Positions 1 to 12,500 of a stretch of DNA of 64,000 nt are shown in pieces. The notes beneath the pieces were generated by a model. That model searched no databases, was not told where the DNA came from, and saw nothing but the letters and a program-made list of their open reading frames with translations. Positions within the stretch are counted from its first letter, which is position 1; the number at the start of each line of letters is the position of its first letter. The position numbers and the translations under genes are program-made. This stretch comes from Tubiluchus corallicola (lineage: Eukaryota; Priapulida; Priapulimorpha; Priapulimorphida; Tubiluchidae). Where the stretch lies: positions 157,075 to 221,074 of the forward strand of contig JAQGDQ010000388.1 in assembly GCA_030141605.1 (NCBI GenBank), written 5' to 3'.

Positions 1-44
1 TCCCGATGCTCCTTCGTCTTCTGCATCATGCTCCATGTGTTCAT
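1..44 (-). CDS. TSR2: TSR2 exon 6 (partial, cut by window edge)
   Basis: Acceptor gtttag. Reads DEHMEHDAEDEGASG in the expected phase, continuing the acidic region. The exon runs out of the window. Confidence 0.65.
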   Translation of the reverse strand, partial: MNTWSMMQKTKEHR

Positions 45-3000
45 CTAAACAAAAATGCAAAACAGCTTTAATTAGCTGTGAAATAAAAGAAAAACATTCG
101 GTTTTTCTTTGTCTTCCTTTGAATGCAATTTAGACCAAATCTACTTTAAATTATCTATTGTTGTCTATTAATTTTCTATTTTTATGCATAATGTTTCTGC
201 CATAGGTAATAAAGTACAGTACCATAAACGTAATGGTATGGTGAATGACAAGAAATTGTATGAGTGCAGATCAGATTCATTTAAAATTGGGTTTTATTTG
301 GTTTCGAAATTTGATCACTTTGCAACTGACATGCAACTTCTCGTCGTGTAGGGTTGTGAACCCTGAACAGACAAAAGTGCAGATTAAATAAACTGAAAAA
401 AAATGGCACAAACATGCATATACAACTCAGCACCGAACATAACATATACTATATATTAATGTCGGTGTTATAGGACATTATATATATATGTATAAGATTC
501 AAGGCTACAGCTCCGAGAATGGTACCATTTTCAGCGATCTATATATCAAACAAATGGTCTCCATCCATGTCATTTTATTGATGGTATATTTTTCGAATTC
601 CGCCCAACGGGAGGAAAGGGAGCAAAAAATTTCCCAAAACCGCAAAACTTGTACACTATTTCTGGAGAGTAGGCAATTAATTGAAGCACATAATTACTAA
701 ATTTTGGTTCTTCTCAGTATTTGAACCGATCAGCACTAACTACTACCCAAGTTTAAATCGTACAAAGGATCTGCGTTACTAACATTATTTTGAACACGAT
801 TTTGCAGTTAATTCTGTAATTTAAGTTGCATCTTCCACCGTTTGATCTATGAAACTAATTACTAATGTTTTTGCTATCTTTACTCCAGATTTAATTTTCA
901 ATTTGAACCTCTAAAAACAGATCAGAGGCAGTTTTGAAAAAGCTATTAAAATTAAACGTATGAAACAAAGTTCTAGGTCTTGCATGAAAAGCAATATGTA
1001 CTTCCTGACAAAAAGATGACTTTCACCTGCATTTTCCTTATATGGATGCTGATCGTGCATTTGTGATTTACGCTGTTCCTCCTCGGACTCGCTACTTTCG
1101 TCCTGCAAAAATTGAACGGTGACACCAGTTTTGCTAAAATCTAGTGCAATAATGAAGGACAATAAAATCTACAACCTACAGTTTAGAATTATCGTGATAT
1201 GCAAGAAAGGATTCTGTACTTCTTGTATAGGATTTCACATCTATATTCAGAGCAGGACAAAAAGCTTGTACATGATTAGCAGCGTGTGCTTTTTATCACT
1301 ATCAAAGAGGAAGAAAATCCAATTAAAAAGTGTACGTAATTGGGAAAGAAAATTCTTACTACCTTATAAAGTTTCCTGCCACCTGTGTGCCACTTATTCA
1401 CTAAAAACACATTATTGAGTTTATTGACAAAATAAAGTAATTTATACTTTTGCGTACCTAGCAAAGAGTGTGCTAGGAATGCTCTGAATCAGAGTTATTT
1501 AAACTTGTTTCAATCAACTTATCATTAAAATGGCTGCGTTTAAAGGTCATCGCTCGAGTATTACACAGCGTTACTGTTAATGCAAGCTCTGTATGAAAAA
1601 GGACAGCATGTAGGTGATACAATATTTAAAGCCGAGTGTATTAAGCTTTATTTATTAAAGGAAGACCGGACGATTGTTTAGACTCAATGTCATTTTAATT
1701 TACTCTTCAAAATATACATTTTCTTGCCCATAAAAGTTAGCAATTGTTTCTTATATTTGAATAATTAACTTAGAAAGTTAATTAACGGAAACCGAACACA
1801 GCTATTGCTTACGTGAGAAACTAACCACAGTTTGGGCAATGGCAGGCGTCTTCCCTTGTGCGTCAAGCACATTTGCATAGGTGTTACAGTACTGTTTAAA
1901 CGCATGATGTCAAAAAAATGGGCTCTACATCATATGACGTCAGAAACTAACGCTGCAGTTCATGATCATGGTTCTATTTGTCGGCCACACGAATGTGACA
2001 AAAAGGCGCCACTGCCAATATTAGCAGATTCACTGAGCCGCGCGTAGCTTTGAAAGTTTAACGAAATTTGAGTATACGAGGTAATTTTTATTTAATCTAA
2101 GTCCATGTGCTGGAAAAAAAACAGCCATTGATTGACTTTGACACACAATGCTTTGCAATGCAGAAAACGAATTAAAGAAGATTGTATAGAAAGTTTAGAG
2201 AGCCTAAAACGCTTTATCATCAGTCACACAGTTTTGGATGACTACCCCTGATTCACACATCCGCAATGTCAGCATGCAGAACTATTATAACACTGCTTCT
2301 GCACAATTATGTCGTGCTCAGCAATACATATTTCTGGTAGTGCAAAATCTGCATCATTATGATGTGTGAATATCTGCATCTATGATGTGTGAACCATAGT
2401 AAGACGTGTGAAGCAACAGAAATTCACAACATCAAGTTCTAAATTACAAGATGACAGTTCCTAGAAATAATTTATCATCATGACATCATAGGCATCTAAT
2501 TATTACCCTTGCAAATTAAACGATTTTTGGTATAAGGAACATAGTTTTAGCTAACATGCCATAAACAATTCATCGAAAGGCCATGAGCATATAAAAAGAT
2601 TTTAACATAAATTAATAGGTAGCCTTTTGAATAAAAACAATTCCAAGTGATTCTGGGTGTTACAAGCAATGTAGAATAAATGCAGTAACTCTCGTATATT
2701 TTAAAATCTGCCTAGTTTGTTTTTTCACCATTTGTCAGAATTCCCAGAAGATTTTGATAAAAATTCTACCACAAACAGTACTATCATTAATTATGGTCTT
2801 TCGAATCTGCATGGTACAAGACTGAGGGTAAGACATTGTTGTGCAGCTGTTGCTTTACCATGAAAATCAATGTGTGATTACTTGCATATTAGTGTTAGAA
2901 ATTATGTAATACTTCATTTTGAGCTTCAGCTAAAGAAGATTTAGCAAGGCACTCTCTCGTGACAGTAGTAGATGGCATTTTGTTCATATCTGCCACAACT

Positions 3001-6000
3001 TCATTTTCCCTTCCTTGAGCACAGAGTGTGAAATAATGATTCAGCAATTCCGAGGTCTGCAAAAAATATTTTGGGTTTAAATGCATTAGAAGGTGCCACC
3101 ATTAAATCATTTAGTATTTAATTGTAAGCTTAGGTAAAATAGCATCACATACTGATTTGGTTCAAACACAAGCATTTAGTATCAACTATCAACCAAGTGC
3201 TGCTGAAGATTACCGTATTTTCCCATGTATAAGAGACCCTTGTGTATAAGAGACCCCTTCAATTTTTAGGCAAAAATTCTGGAAAAAAGTTTTTTGGTAA
3301 TGAATAACTTTATTCATCATAGAAATCATTAAATTCCTCATCACTCTCATCAAAAATATCAACTGGAGTCAGACCTTTTAGTTTGAAATTTGCAGGATAA
3401 GAAGCACGTTTTTTAATTTCGGGCATTGCTTACAATAGCTTCATAGTCGAACGCGACACGCCTTCCTTAGGCTGACTCATCTCGTTGACCTCTGCCGACG
3501 TATCAATGATGTCGACGGGCATGCAGAGAGCTTATGCAGATGCGTTGATTGGCTGCAGAACAATCGATTTCTCTCCAATACCAAAGAGACATTTAAAAAA
3601 ATAATAACTTACCCGGTACATTAATTTTATCATTAGAATTTAGCCATGGAGAAGATTTATTGAAAGGAAACTATAATTATTCGAAATAAAACAGTTGTAG
3701 AGCACTTATTTCTTTAAAATCATTAGTGTAAAATGCATCTTATTGAAAAGACTTACTCCCATGTATAAGAGACCCCCTATTTTTAAAGTGAAAATTCTGA
3801 TCAAAAAAGGGTCTCTTATACACGGGAAAATACGGTACATGCCTCCATATCTTTAATTTTTGCCCATAATACAGCTTTATTTTAAGGCTGACAAACTGTG
3901 CAAAAAAGCAACCGCGAACAAGAAAACAAGTCCAGATGATGAGGAAACATAGTTCACCTGATATAAAGTGCCATCTTCTATCACAGTGTCAAACTCATTG
4001 TTGAGAATTTCTGCTATAAAATATTCCACTTCATGTGGTTCCAGATTATCTGAAAATAAATATTGTATTATGCAGCAGGCAACAAAGCACGCACAATCTT
4101 GATCATATGTTTCCATACACGATGCATGTCATGAACGTGGAACTTTTCTTGGAAACTGGTATTAAAGCTGACGCACAAGAAGGCAGCTGGTAGACTAATT
4201 TCCTACAAAGAAAGCCATCATTTCCCAACAAAAAACCTGATTCAACACATTTAACTACATCATTAAAAATATGCCAGAAACAAAAATATTCCCAAACAAA
4301 CAAAACAATACATAAATCAATATCTCCACAACCTTAGGTACAGTAGTGTAATACTGATCACATCTCGTTGATAATAAACGTGTGATCAACAGCACCCAGT
4401 CAATAAGTCGTGACCATTAACACTACAAGATTAGTTGAAACACCAAGTACTTTTAGAAACTAAAAGTGTACATTATGTAGGAATTGAGGCGTAACTTGGA
4501 AGTTACATAAATACGTAAATAATATTAATATTATGCTACCGTTTTCCTGAAAAAAATGGTACACTGCATCGATCATCCATACTGCTTTGTCCTTGCTGTA
4601 AACTCCACCAAATCCTTGCTCCACTGCCATCTGGAAAGGATTCACAAATTTTTGTATGCAAATTGTATACATGCATGGAGAAACAAAATTGAGTGTCCAA
4701 CAATTCGTGGTAAAATTGACCACTTGGCACAAATTATGAGAAGTGAGGCTGGAATAAAACTTTTAATGAGCAAATCTCTTAGTAAATATTTGGTATCAAT
4801 TTTACTATTGTTCAAAACTGATATAACTATATCACATATATATTGTATATATATATATATAATATATTGGTCCATACATGATACACAATTTCAAGACAAA
4901 TCTTTTAGTCTTGAAATTATTTAAATAAAGGGTTTTCTTGTCCTTTAAGTACCTAGTCCTAGACAATTCTCCTGTATTAAGGTAACAAGAGCAGTTTCAT
5001 TCTACAACACTCATTAATTAGGCCTAATCACTTCACCACCACGTGTGTGTGCAAAGGTGTACCGTAGATTTTATTTCCTTCATGAGCTTTTGTTTATGTA
5101 GATATACATTCACAAAAAGAAAAACACAGGTTTTGACCCAAATTAAAAATTCAAGATGGCCACCTTGACCATTTTATGATGAATCATTTAGAATTTATAA
5201 TACTGAACATATTTATGCTATGGAAACAACAAAATAAAATTTAAGTTGTTATGGATAAGAAAAATATACTTCTAGTATATTCAAAATGGCTGCCAAACAA
5301 CTTTATTAACTAGGTTACTACATTATAACATTTTATAACACTTATAATATGCATCTCATAATTTCACCTCAACACAAAATCATAATTTCACATAAGCAAA
5401 AAGCTACAGGCCCAAAAGAGGCCTACTAACAGTTTCGACTTATATAGGACTAAAACAAAAATATATTGATTCTGATAAAATCTTCTTAGAAGTAAAACCT
5501 AAACGTATGCGTGCAAAGATCCTATACAAGCCCAAAGATCGTGTAAACCCTTGTACAAGAACAACAATGCCTCTATAAATTGCTTTCTTTATAGCTACAA
5601 ATCTCAAAACCTACTTTCGAGAACACTTAGAAATATAGGCATATAGCTTGAGAAAGGTGAGAGCACGTGCATATGCAGCAAAACCCCGAAGTGGTCTTGC
5701 CATTGACAGCTGAGTACTGGGGATACTGGTCTGCAGAGTACTCACTATATGAAAATTAATTTTGTGTCTATGTATTATCAGTAATTTCGCTGGCATGTCA
5801 GATAACTGCTTAAGGCAAGCTGAATTGAGTGATTTGAATGATGTACAAACAGACTCGTCCAACTACTACTGATAAGTTTTTAGGAGTCTCGTTACTTTGC
5901 AACTCTGCGTGATTGAGTGACTGATTATATTTTGGTGTAAAATTTAAAATGTTATACGATAAGCCTACAGTAATTAAAAGACAATTTCATGTACTAGCAC

Positions 6001-6538
6001 GAATAGCAGTAACAGACAATACAACATTACCGACCTGTACGTTTCATTATTGACAAGTTATAATAGTCATAAGCAGTTGCAAAAACAGCCACAGCAACTA
6101 TAATGAAGGTACCTTCAATATAAATAACCATGATGATGGAATCTGACCAAATCACTGTTAAGTGTTATAACAATACTGCCTAAACAGTTAGTAGGTAAGA
6201 ATAACAATTAGTATTGGAGTACCTCAGATATCACATTATTAGCTATTTACAAAAATGATAAAATTCTGCATCAACTAAGCATTATTATTACGACCCATCA
6301 TACTTCACTAGTACTAGTAAGTGGTAGTACATAAGTGTTAAGTAAATAAAATAAGAACAGAAAAGATAGCCAATCACGATAGCAAGATAAAATTAATATA
6401 ACAACATGCAGACACTGCACAAACACGGTGCAGAACATATTCGTTCAATAAAAGTATTTGTACCTGTAAGGCAGGCCAACAATCGAAGACTTTTTCGATA
6501 GCATCGTGAAATACTCGACTAGAACTGGTGGCTGCCAT
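1..6538 (-). CDS. TSR2: TSR2, pre-rRNA processing protein (six exons, 3' end outside window)
   Basis: Exons in transcription order: 6464-6538, 4540-4630, 3958-4049, 2913-3056, 1027-1102, 1-44. All joins are GT/AG and phase-compatible, giving about 174 residues. TSR2 is a small nuclear protein that chaperones ribosomal protein eS26 and acts in 20S pre-rRNA processing. The family signature is clear: a WPALQ motif followed by AVEQGFGG, then a conserved block ending NEFDTVIEDGTLYQ, then an acidic tail. The start is the ATG at 6538 (MAATSSSR), in a good context (A at -3, G at +4) and giving the family's usual short N-terminus. An upstream in-frame ATG would add an unconserved extension. The basic C-terminal end of the family lies beyond position 1. 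The introns hold a pogo-like element and two dispersed repeats. Family assignment is from recognised motifs; expression is inferred. Confidence 0.88.
481..700. repeat. dispersed repeat R1, copy 1 (degraded)
   Basis: Lies in the last visible TSR2 intron. It matches 22670-22860 (same orientation) over the gattc-ggctacag...tatatatcaaac...cgaat...cccaacggga stretch. The short open frame here is this repeat and not a gene. Class unknown. Confidence 0.55.
1027..1102 (-). CDS. TSR2: TSR2 exon 5 (acidic linker)
   Basis: Acceptor tttgcag, donor gtgaaa. It begins DESSESEEEQRKSQ, typical of the acidic stretch of TSR2. It ends one base into a codon that exon 6 completes to Asp. Confidence 0.75.
1330..1660. 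repeat. dispersed repeat R2, 3' part
   Basis: Similar to 23770-24040 and 59030-59290. Shared landmarks are the ttattgacaaaat...cagtaattta stretch, aaacttgtttcaa, aaaatggctgc and aaaggtcatcg. Lies in a TSR2 intron. Confidence 0.55.
1661..2912. other. TSR2 intron sequence with nothing recognised
   Basis: AT-rich intron. The open frame at 1832-2047 has no recognisable domain, and I see no splice or family support for it. Confidence 0.5.
2913..3056 (-). CDS. TSR2: TSR2 exon 4
   Basis: Forty-eight codons, acceptor ttttgcag, donor gtatta, phase 0 at both ends. The helical content (LLNHYFTLCAQG...) corresponds to the region after the EDGS-like block in TSR2. Confidence 0.78.
3213..3835 (-). mobile_element. 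pogo-like (Tc1/mariner superfamily) element, internally deleted
   Basis: About 29-bp terminal inverted repeats (CCGTATTTTCCCATGTATAA at the left, its near complement ending at 3835), flanked by TA on both sides (3211-3212 and 3836-3837), as expected for a TA target. Inside, on the minus strand at about 3308-3420, is a transposase C-terminal remnant reading FKLKGLTPVDIFDESDEEF and then a stop, an acidic tail typical of pogo-like transposases. The catalytic part is absent. Sits in a TSR2 intron. Confidence 0.72.
3958..4049 (-). CDS. TSR2: TSR2 exon 3
   Basis: Acceptor ttttcag, donor gtgaac. It encodes NEFDTVIEDGTLYQ at its end, the most conserved block of the family, preceded by an acidic helix (LEPHEVEYF). 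Confidence 0.88.
4540..4630 (-). CDS. TSR2: TSR2 exon 2
   Basis: Acceptor tttccag, then MAVEQGFGGVYSKDKAVW and on to FFQEN; donor gtagca. It carries the family's A-V-E-x-G-F-G-G motif and ends with one base into a codon, matched by exon 3. Confidence 0.88.
4631..6463. other. TSR2 intron 1, no recognised content
   Basis: AT-rich, about 1.8 kb. A short (AT)n run at about 4847-4866. Minor open frames without family resemblance. Confidence 0.5.
6464..6538 (-). CDS. TSR2: TSR2 exon 1 (start codon)
   Basis: Twenty-five codons from ATG to ...DCWPALQ, then a gtacaa donor. The WPALQ motif marks the start of the TSR2 core. Confidence 0.85.
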
Positions 6539-7029
6539 ATTGTGCAACAAAAACAATATGGGACAACTTATTTGTCGTGTAAAGTCTCTGCACTCTCTAA
6601 TCTCTATCACTTTGTCATTGATAGCTTCTGGTTTCTGTAAACTGGCCTGTTTCACTCATTTATTTTTATTTTAATTATAAATTACAAAAATAATCATTGT
6701 TATAAAAATGGTTTCCATGCATTTAGACATAAATACATGATTTCTCGCTTTGTAAACGATGAATAATGGACACTGCAATTCCGATTAACTTGCTATAGTG
6801 ATTAGTAAGGTTGTAGACGTCAGACCTGATATAAATTAAATTAAAATAAAAACATAAAATGACGATCCACAAACAAATACTGACTCATTGACTACTGACT
6901 AACTGGCTCACTGACTGGCTTTGACCATCAGAAAACAATGAGCTACACCAAGTCATCGTAACTATACTACTACAGCGCATTTATTACACAAGCTGCGCGT
7001 TTTGGCTGTTCTACAACCTTTGTTGCTGT
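6539..7029. other. region upstream of TSR2
   Basis: Should hold the TSR2 promoter, but I see no confident core element. No other gene is recognisable here. Confidence 0.35.
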
Positions 7030-7490
7030 ATTGGACATAAGCACATGATGCCTCCTTGTGTTTGTTTTGTTTTTTGCAAAATTCGGCTATTGATCGACAG
7101 ATGTGCTAGGACAGGAACTAGTCCATTAGCCTCATTTTGGAGACAGGATAGGAAGGAAGTCATTTTTGTTCAGTACTTCATGTCGTTTTATAACAACATG
7201 TCAGTCGAGTTCTCTTTAGCAAGTTAGTAAGATGCAGCAAAGATGTAAGTTTGATTTCTTCGTTTTTCGTCATATTACTACTCATTTTCATTATTACAAT
7301 TAATTAATTTTTTGACATTGGATTATCAAAAACTGTTTTAATTTGCTTCAGATAAAACGAGGTCAAGCCGCACATAATATGTCAGTCAGTCAGTCAAGTA
7401 TGTCATGATATGATAGTGATTCTGGAATATGACGATGATTATTTTGGACAATAAAAAATCATGAATTACGTCTAAAAGACTGTTGGACTT
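7030..7490. repeat. dispersed repeat R5, copy 1
   Basis: Close relative of 26300-26790 in the same orientation. Shared pieces include tgcctccttgtgtttgtttt, the tcagtcagtcagtc run and a common end at aaagactgttggacttg. The 60-codon frame at 7045 is part of the repeat. Confidence 0.65.
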
Positions 7491-7628
7491 GAATTTAGTG
7501 CATGTCGTGCACAGTTGCACAGTAATAATAGCCGGGTGCTAGTTCTAGTAGTCAAGTCTTATGTCAAGATAAATCTTTTATCATTTCGTTGGATACATAA
7601 ATTTGCCTTTAAATGTCACCAACGTGAC

Positions 7629-8569
7629 TGTAACGTGCCGAGGGTTATTTGGTTTAAAACAAAATAACTACTGCCACTATTGTAACGTTTTGTAACCTAT
7701 AACGCTATTACATTCCTAATTTTTATATAACGATCAGGAAAATATACCACATGTATTTTCACGGGTTCGTCTGCTGTTTTTTTAAGGCTGTTTAGTTAAA
7801 AACAAAACAAGATGAAACAAATTTTAAAGCTATAATTATTACAAAAGAAGAGTATAACAACAAGTCAACAATAAGAGCTCAAAAATTACTATTAGTGGCT
7901 TGCTGTGAAAACCCCCAAGGAAAGATGAGGATAGGAAAATGAATGCGCATAACTTATCTGAATGTTCATGACGATGTTGTGCACAACTTGACGATCGTCC
8001 CACAATGACAACGCTGACGCCGGCAATATGACAATCCTCCATGAGCCATAACAATGCAGATGACGACAGCTAATCCACAGCATCCAGCAACCCTCTTGTA
8101 GTCTACAACACGAACGTACCAACAGCTGACTGGAATGGAATAACATCACACTTCTGTGGCTTGACCAGCTCTTCAAACCATGCAACAGCAACGAGACTGA
8201 GAAAGACAGGCTATACAACAGGAACACTGTCCTTTTGGCCAAAACAACACTTAGCTCAGCTCTCCATGGTAAAGAAGTTACATCACAGATCGTGTACCAG
8301 CCTTTCCAGACGAATACGTTAACTACAGGTATACTGGAACATGCCCACTGGTCAGACCAACAACTAAAGTCTGTACCAGTGAAAAATATCAACTCAACTG
8401 TCCAGAACAGGTATTTCTTTTTCTGCATAAGCAAACGAAGCACTCCAACAGGTAAGTACAAACCATTTTAACTGACAGGGGTGAGGAGATGATGAAATTG
8501 AAAGAACACATACAGCAATGCAAGCCAAGCAAGCCATTTACTATCAAAATTAGCAACATGCACCTCACA
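7629..8569 (-). repeat. 3' LTR
   Basis: Matches 14078-15016 along its whole length. In element orientation it begins TGTGAGGTGC and ends CACGTTACA, a TG...CA LTR. Confidence 0.88.
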
Positions 8570-8581
8570 ATACCCCCCTCC
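8570..8581 (-). promoter_or_regulatory. polypurine tract
   Basis: On the minus strand GGAGGGGGGTAT directly abuts the first base of the 3' LTR, where plus-strand DNA synthesis is primed. Confidence 0.7.
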
Positions 8582-9099
8582 AAGTAAACTCGGATATCTG
8601 AAATTTTCAAATGAAGTTCCGAGTACAATAGATCATTTAGCAAACAATACACACAAAAAACATTATCAAAATGACACAATAACATAATTAGCAAAATGTC
8701 ACAATCAAAATGATCAACAAAATATCATAATAATCAACACGTTTAGCGAACTTGCATAAAAATATGCAGCTCATTGATCATATACAACATGTTAAGCAAT
8801 ACTACTAAAAGAACAAACCAGCACAGTTAGCAAAAACAATCTAAAAGGAAGAGAATTCGGCCGTTAACTCATCAACCTTTCAATCCATCCTGGGAAAACC
8901 AAAGCAGGCCTAACAAAATAATTATGCAAAAACAACAATAGAGCACAAATGGCAAAATGATCATACACTGTGCATAAATAATATTTGATTCAAAACATAC
9001 AAATCAACATTAGCCAAAAAATTAAGCAAATCTCTGAGGGAAATACTATGCATTCATTAACGCTTTTTAGAAAAGGTTTTCCTTTAACTTAGGAAATCT
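8582..9099. other. 3' non-coding interior of the gypsy element
   Basis: AT-rich stretch between the RNase H stop and the purine tract. No frame or motif seen. Confidence 0.6.
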
Positions 9100-9564
9100 T
9101 TAGAACCTGGAGAGCGCATCAGCTACTCTGTTATCAGTACCTTTAACAGATTCAACTCTGTAGCTATATTCGCTCAAAATAAGGCTCCATCTACATAACC
9201 TACGATTATTTCTTTTGATTTTTGGCAAAGCCAATAGAGAACGCTGATCCGTTCTCAATACAAAAGTAACTGCTTCAAGATAAAATTTCAATTTTTCGAT
9301 ACAAAAAATTATTGCAAGCAGCTCTATTTCAACTGCGCTGTAGTTGCGCTCAGCAGGAGTCAGTTTACGACTGACATACATGATTGGGACTTCTCCTAAG
9401 TCACCCTGAATCTGGGATAGTACACCCCCAAGGCCAATCAGACTTGCATCTGTGGTTAGTATGAATTCTAGGGAAAAGTCTGGAGAGTGAAGTACAGAGT
9501 CAGATGTTATAGCATCACGTAAAGCAACAAAACTCTCCTCACACGCATCATCCCATTCGACTTA
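9100..9564 (-). pseudogene. gypsy RT tail plus RNase H remnant
   Basis: From EWDDACEESF to a stop after VADALSRF. The block TTDASLIGLGGVLSQ and the later SRKLTPAERNYSAVE and LRTDQRS are the standard gypsy RNase H series (Asp, Glu, Asp). It is in a different frame from the upstream polyprotein and begins where that frame ends. The RT palm with its YxDD box is missing, so this piece cannot be expressed as a normal Pol. Confidence 0.82.
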
Positions 9565-12500
9565 CTGTACGCACCTCTTCTAAAGACTGTGTAGCCACAG
9601 CTAAGGGGGGAAAAGCATAATCAGGAAGTTGTCCAACCTCAGAAGGACTGAGTTCCCTATCATACACAAGAACTTCATTGTTATCAGGGTTACTGCCTAC
9701 ACACACATCACAAATGTCATCATCATCAGTGACAGCAGAACTAAAACAACATTGACTAACACGACCATTATAGAGAATTAACTGCTCCTCACGATCATGG
9801 TAAGGTTTCAACAAGTTAATATGGAATGATCGAATTTTTCTCTTTCTGCCTGTTCCACCCATATCAATTTTGTAGTTCACATCTGATATCTTATCGGTTA
9901 CAACATAGGGACCTCTATGACCACGATTAAGTTTACCAGGTTTTGCTGGTTTAAGAAGCATGACTTTCTGGCCAACCTCTAGAGTTCGTGCACTAGCCAT
10001 ATTATTAAACCATTTCTCTTGAGCTATTTTAGCATCATGTAAGGCAGAATGGGCATTATCTGTTGCCTCTTGAATTGAGTTTATAATTTTACTAACGTAT
10101 TCATCAATTGATTCAGTATTGGCAGGAAGTGCAAATCCCTGTGTTTCTCTGTAAGCAGCAAGGGGACCACGTACTTTGAATCCAAAAACAAGCTCATTTG
10201 GTGAATAACCAAGACTTTCTTGCACAACTTCTCTATATGCAAACAACAGCATTGGAATCATTTCATCCCAAGGAATAGGGTGCTTTTCATGCAAGAGTTT
10301 CAAGATTGAATGTTTCAAAGTTTGATTATAACGCTCTACCAAACCATTAGCTTGAGCATGATATGGGCTGGTTGTAATACCTTTGACACCAAGTGTTTTT
10401 TCCAGATCTCTAAGCATCTGGGATGTAAACTGGGTACCTTTGTCAGTAATAATCTGTCTTGGGATACCATACCGACTGATGAACTGAAGTAAAGCTTTTA
10501 CAACTGTGGTCGTTTCAATATTAGAAAGAGGATAGCAATCCGGATACCTTGTAGCATGGTCAACAATTACTAATGCGTACCGATTGCCACTAGGTGTCCG
10601 AGAAGTGCCTAAGGGTCCAATAAGGTCCATACCAATAGTGTGAAATGGAACTGAAGGGATTGGAAGGGGTCTTAATCTAGCACGTTCAGAAGTTTTTACA
10701 CGTGAAGACTTTTGACAAGGAAGGCAAGTTTTGCAGTATTGCTGCACAGTGCGCTTCAGGTGAGGCCAGGTATATTCTGCCAAAATTCGGTGTAAAGTTT
10801 TCTTTACTCCCATGTGACCAGCTAATGGATTATCATGGGCCAAGTGCAAAATTTCACGACGTCTACATTTAGGTACTACCAATAACTCATGTGGTGTATC
10901 ACCACGTCGCTCACGACCCAAGTAAAATAGCACATCGTCACGTATGTAATACCCTTTACCAACAGCTTGTGCCTCAGCTTCCGTACCAGCACGATCACGG
11001 ATATTACGTAAAGATATATCGTCCTTTTGTTCCTGTATGAGTTTTTGCCTATTAGATTCTAGAAGCTTCTGATAATCCAAAGTGTTTTTTTCTACTTGAT
11101 GAGAATGGGGTGCAGCATCCATTTGGAGTTTATCTTCAAGCTCCCTTTCACGCCTTGTTTCAGCTTCTATGCGTGCTATTTGAGACCTTGTTGCAACATA
11201 GGTAGGCTGTGGATTTCGGCCCATGGAAACAGACTGCCCAGGATCTGACTCGGATACAGATTGATCACAGAGTAGAGCATCAGGCAATTTATTTGAAGAA
11301 CTAGGAAAAGGTTCATAAGCTGTTTCGATATCATTACCAAGAAGCAAGAATGGGATCGGGGCAGTGTTAGAAATGCACACAGTTAACCAACCAGAAATAC
11401 GGTCACTCTCTACAACTACTTTGGCAAGTTGGTAGCTTTTAACATCACCATGTATGCATCGTATTTTAGCGGAAGTGCCTGGTATTGTTTGTCTTGGATG
11501 AACAAACTTAGAATGCAAAATGGACATATGTGCACCACTGTCTCTTTGGCATGTAAGGTCATAACCATTGACACGAACAGGGAAACAAAATGGTTTAGTA
11601 TGTGCAGGTATTTTGTTATCATCATTTACACATTGATCAGAGGAGCTAATGGAATCAGTATTCTCTCTTATACCCACATATTGGCGAGCTGCTCTATCAG
11701 GTTGTTTCTCTAATGTAGGTTTGTTTTTAGAATAATTTTTATTCTGAAGAGGCTCACTCCTACTCTGAGGAAACTTTGCTTGAGCACAGTCAGCCCTTCT
11801 ATGGCCCCAAAGGCCACAAGTAAAACAACGAATATTACTGTCGGAACCTTTAATAAAAGTATTTGTATTTTGTTTATTGTCACCATTTTTCTCTTGAAAT
11901 TGCAAGCCTTTGGCTCTATACTGGTTTCTGAAAGAAAATATCTTGTTACTCCTAGCTGCCAAATAACGGTCAGCACATTCAGCCATATGTTCATAGCTGC
12001 CCTGTTCAATAGTACGCAAATGAATGGACATTTCCGGGGGCATAGAATTAAAAATCTGTTCAAGAGCAATCTGTTGGACAACCAACTTGAGAGTGTTTGC
12101 TCCAACAGCATTGAGCCAGTCATGAGCACATTTTTCCACTCTCACAAAGAACTGCCTGTAAGTTTCATCAGGTTGGCGTTTTAAAGTACGGAATCTTTCT
12201 CGGTAAGTGTCACTACTTAAAACATAAGTGTCAATCAAGGCTTTCTTAACAAAACCATAGTTTCGCATTTCAGACACTGGACATTGCTGATAACATATTG
12301 CAGCACGACCTGATAAACTCGGTGCTAGGTTTGCCATATAATCAGTTTCATTAATACCATTGCTTATCATAGCTGCTTCAAAATACTCGAGATAAGAATG
12401 GATCGAATCTTTTGCTTCAGAAAAATTCCGAATCTTTACACGAGGGAGTCTGGAGGACTGTGCACTATCAAGTGCATTAGTGGAAGTAGCAGAAGGACCA

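Noticed and set aside
1832-2047. 71-codon plus frame
   Set aside because: No family resemblance, antisense inside a TSR2 intron.
7839-8471. Frames of 71-189 codons in the LTR
   Set aside because: The same frames recur in the other LTR with indels; LTRs are non-coding.
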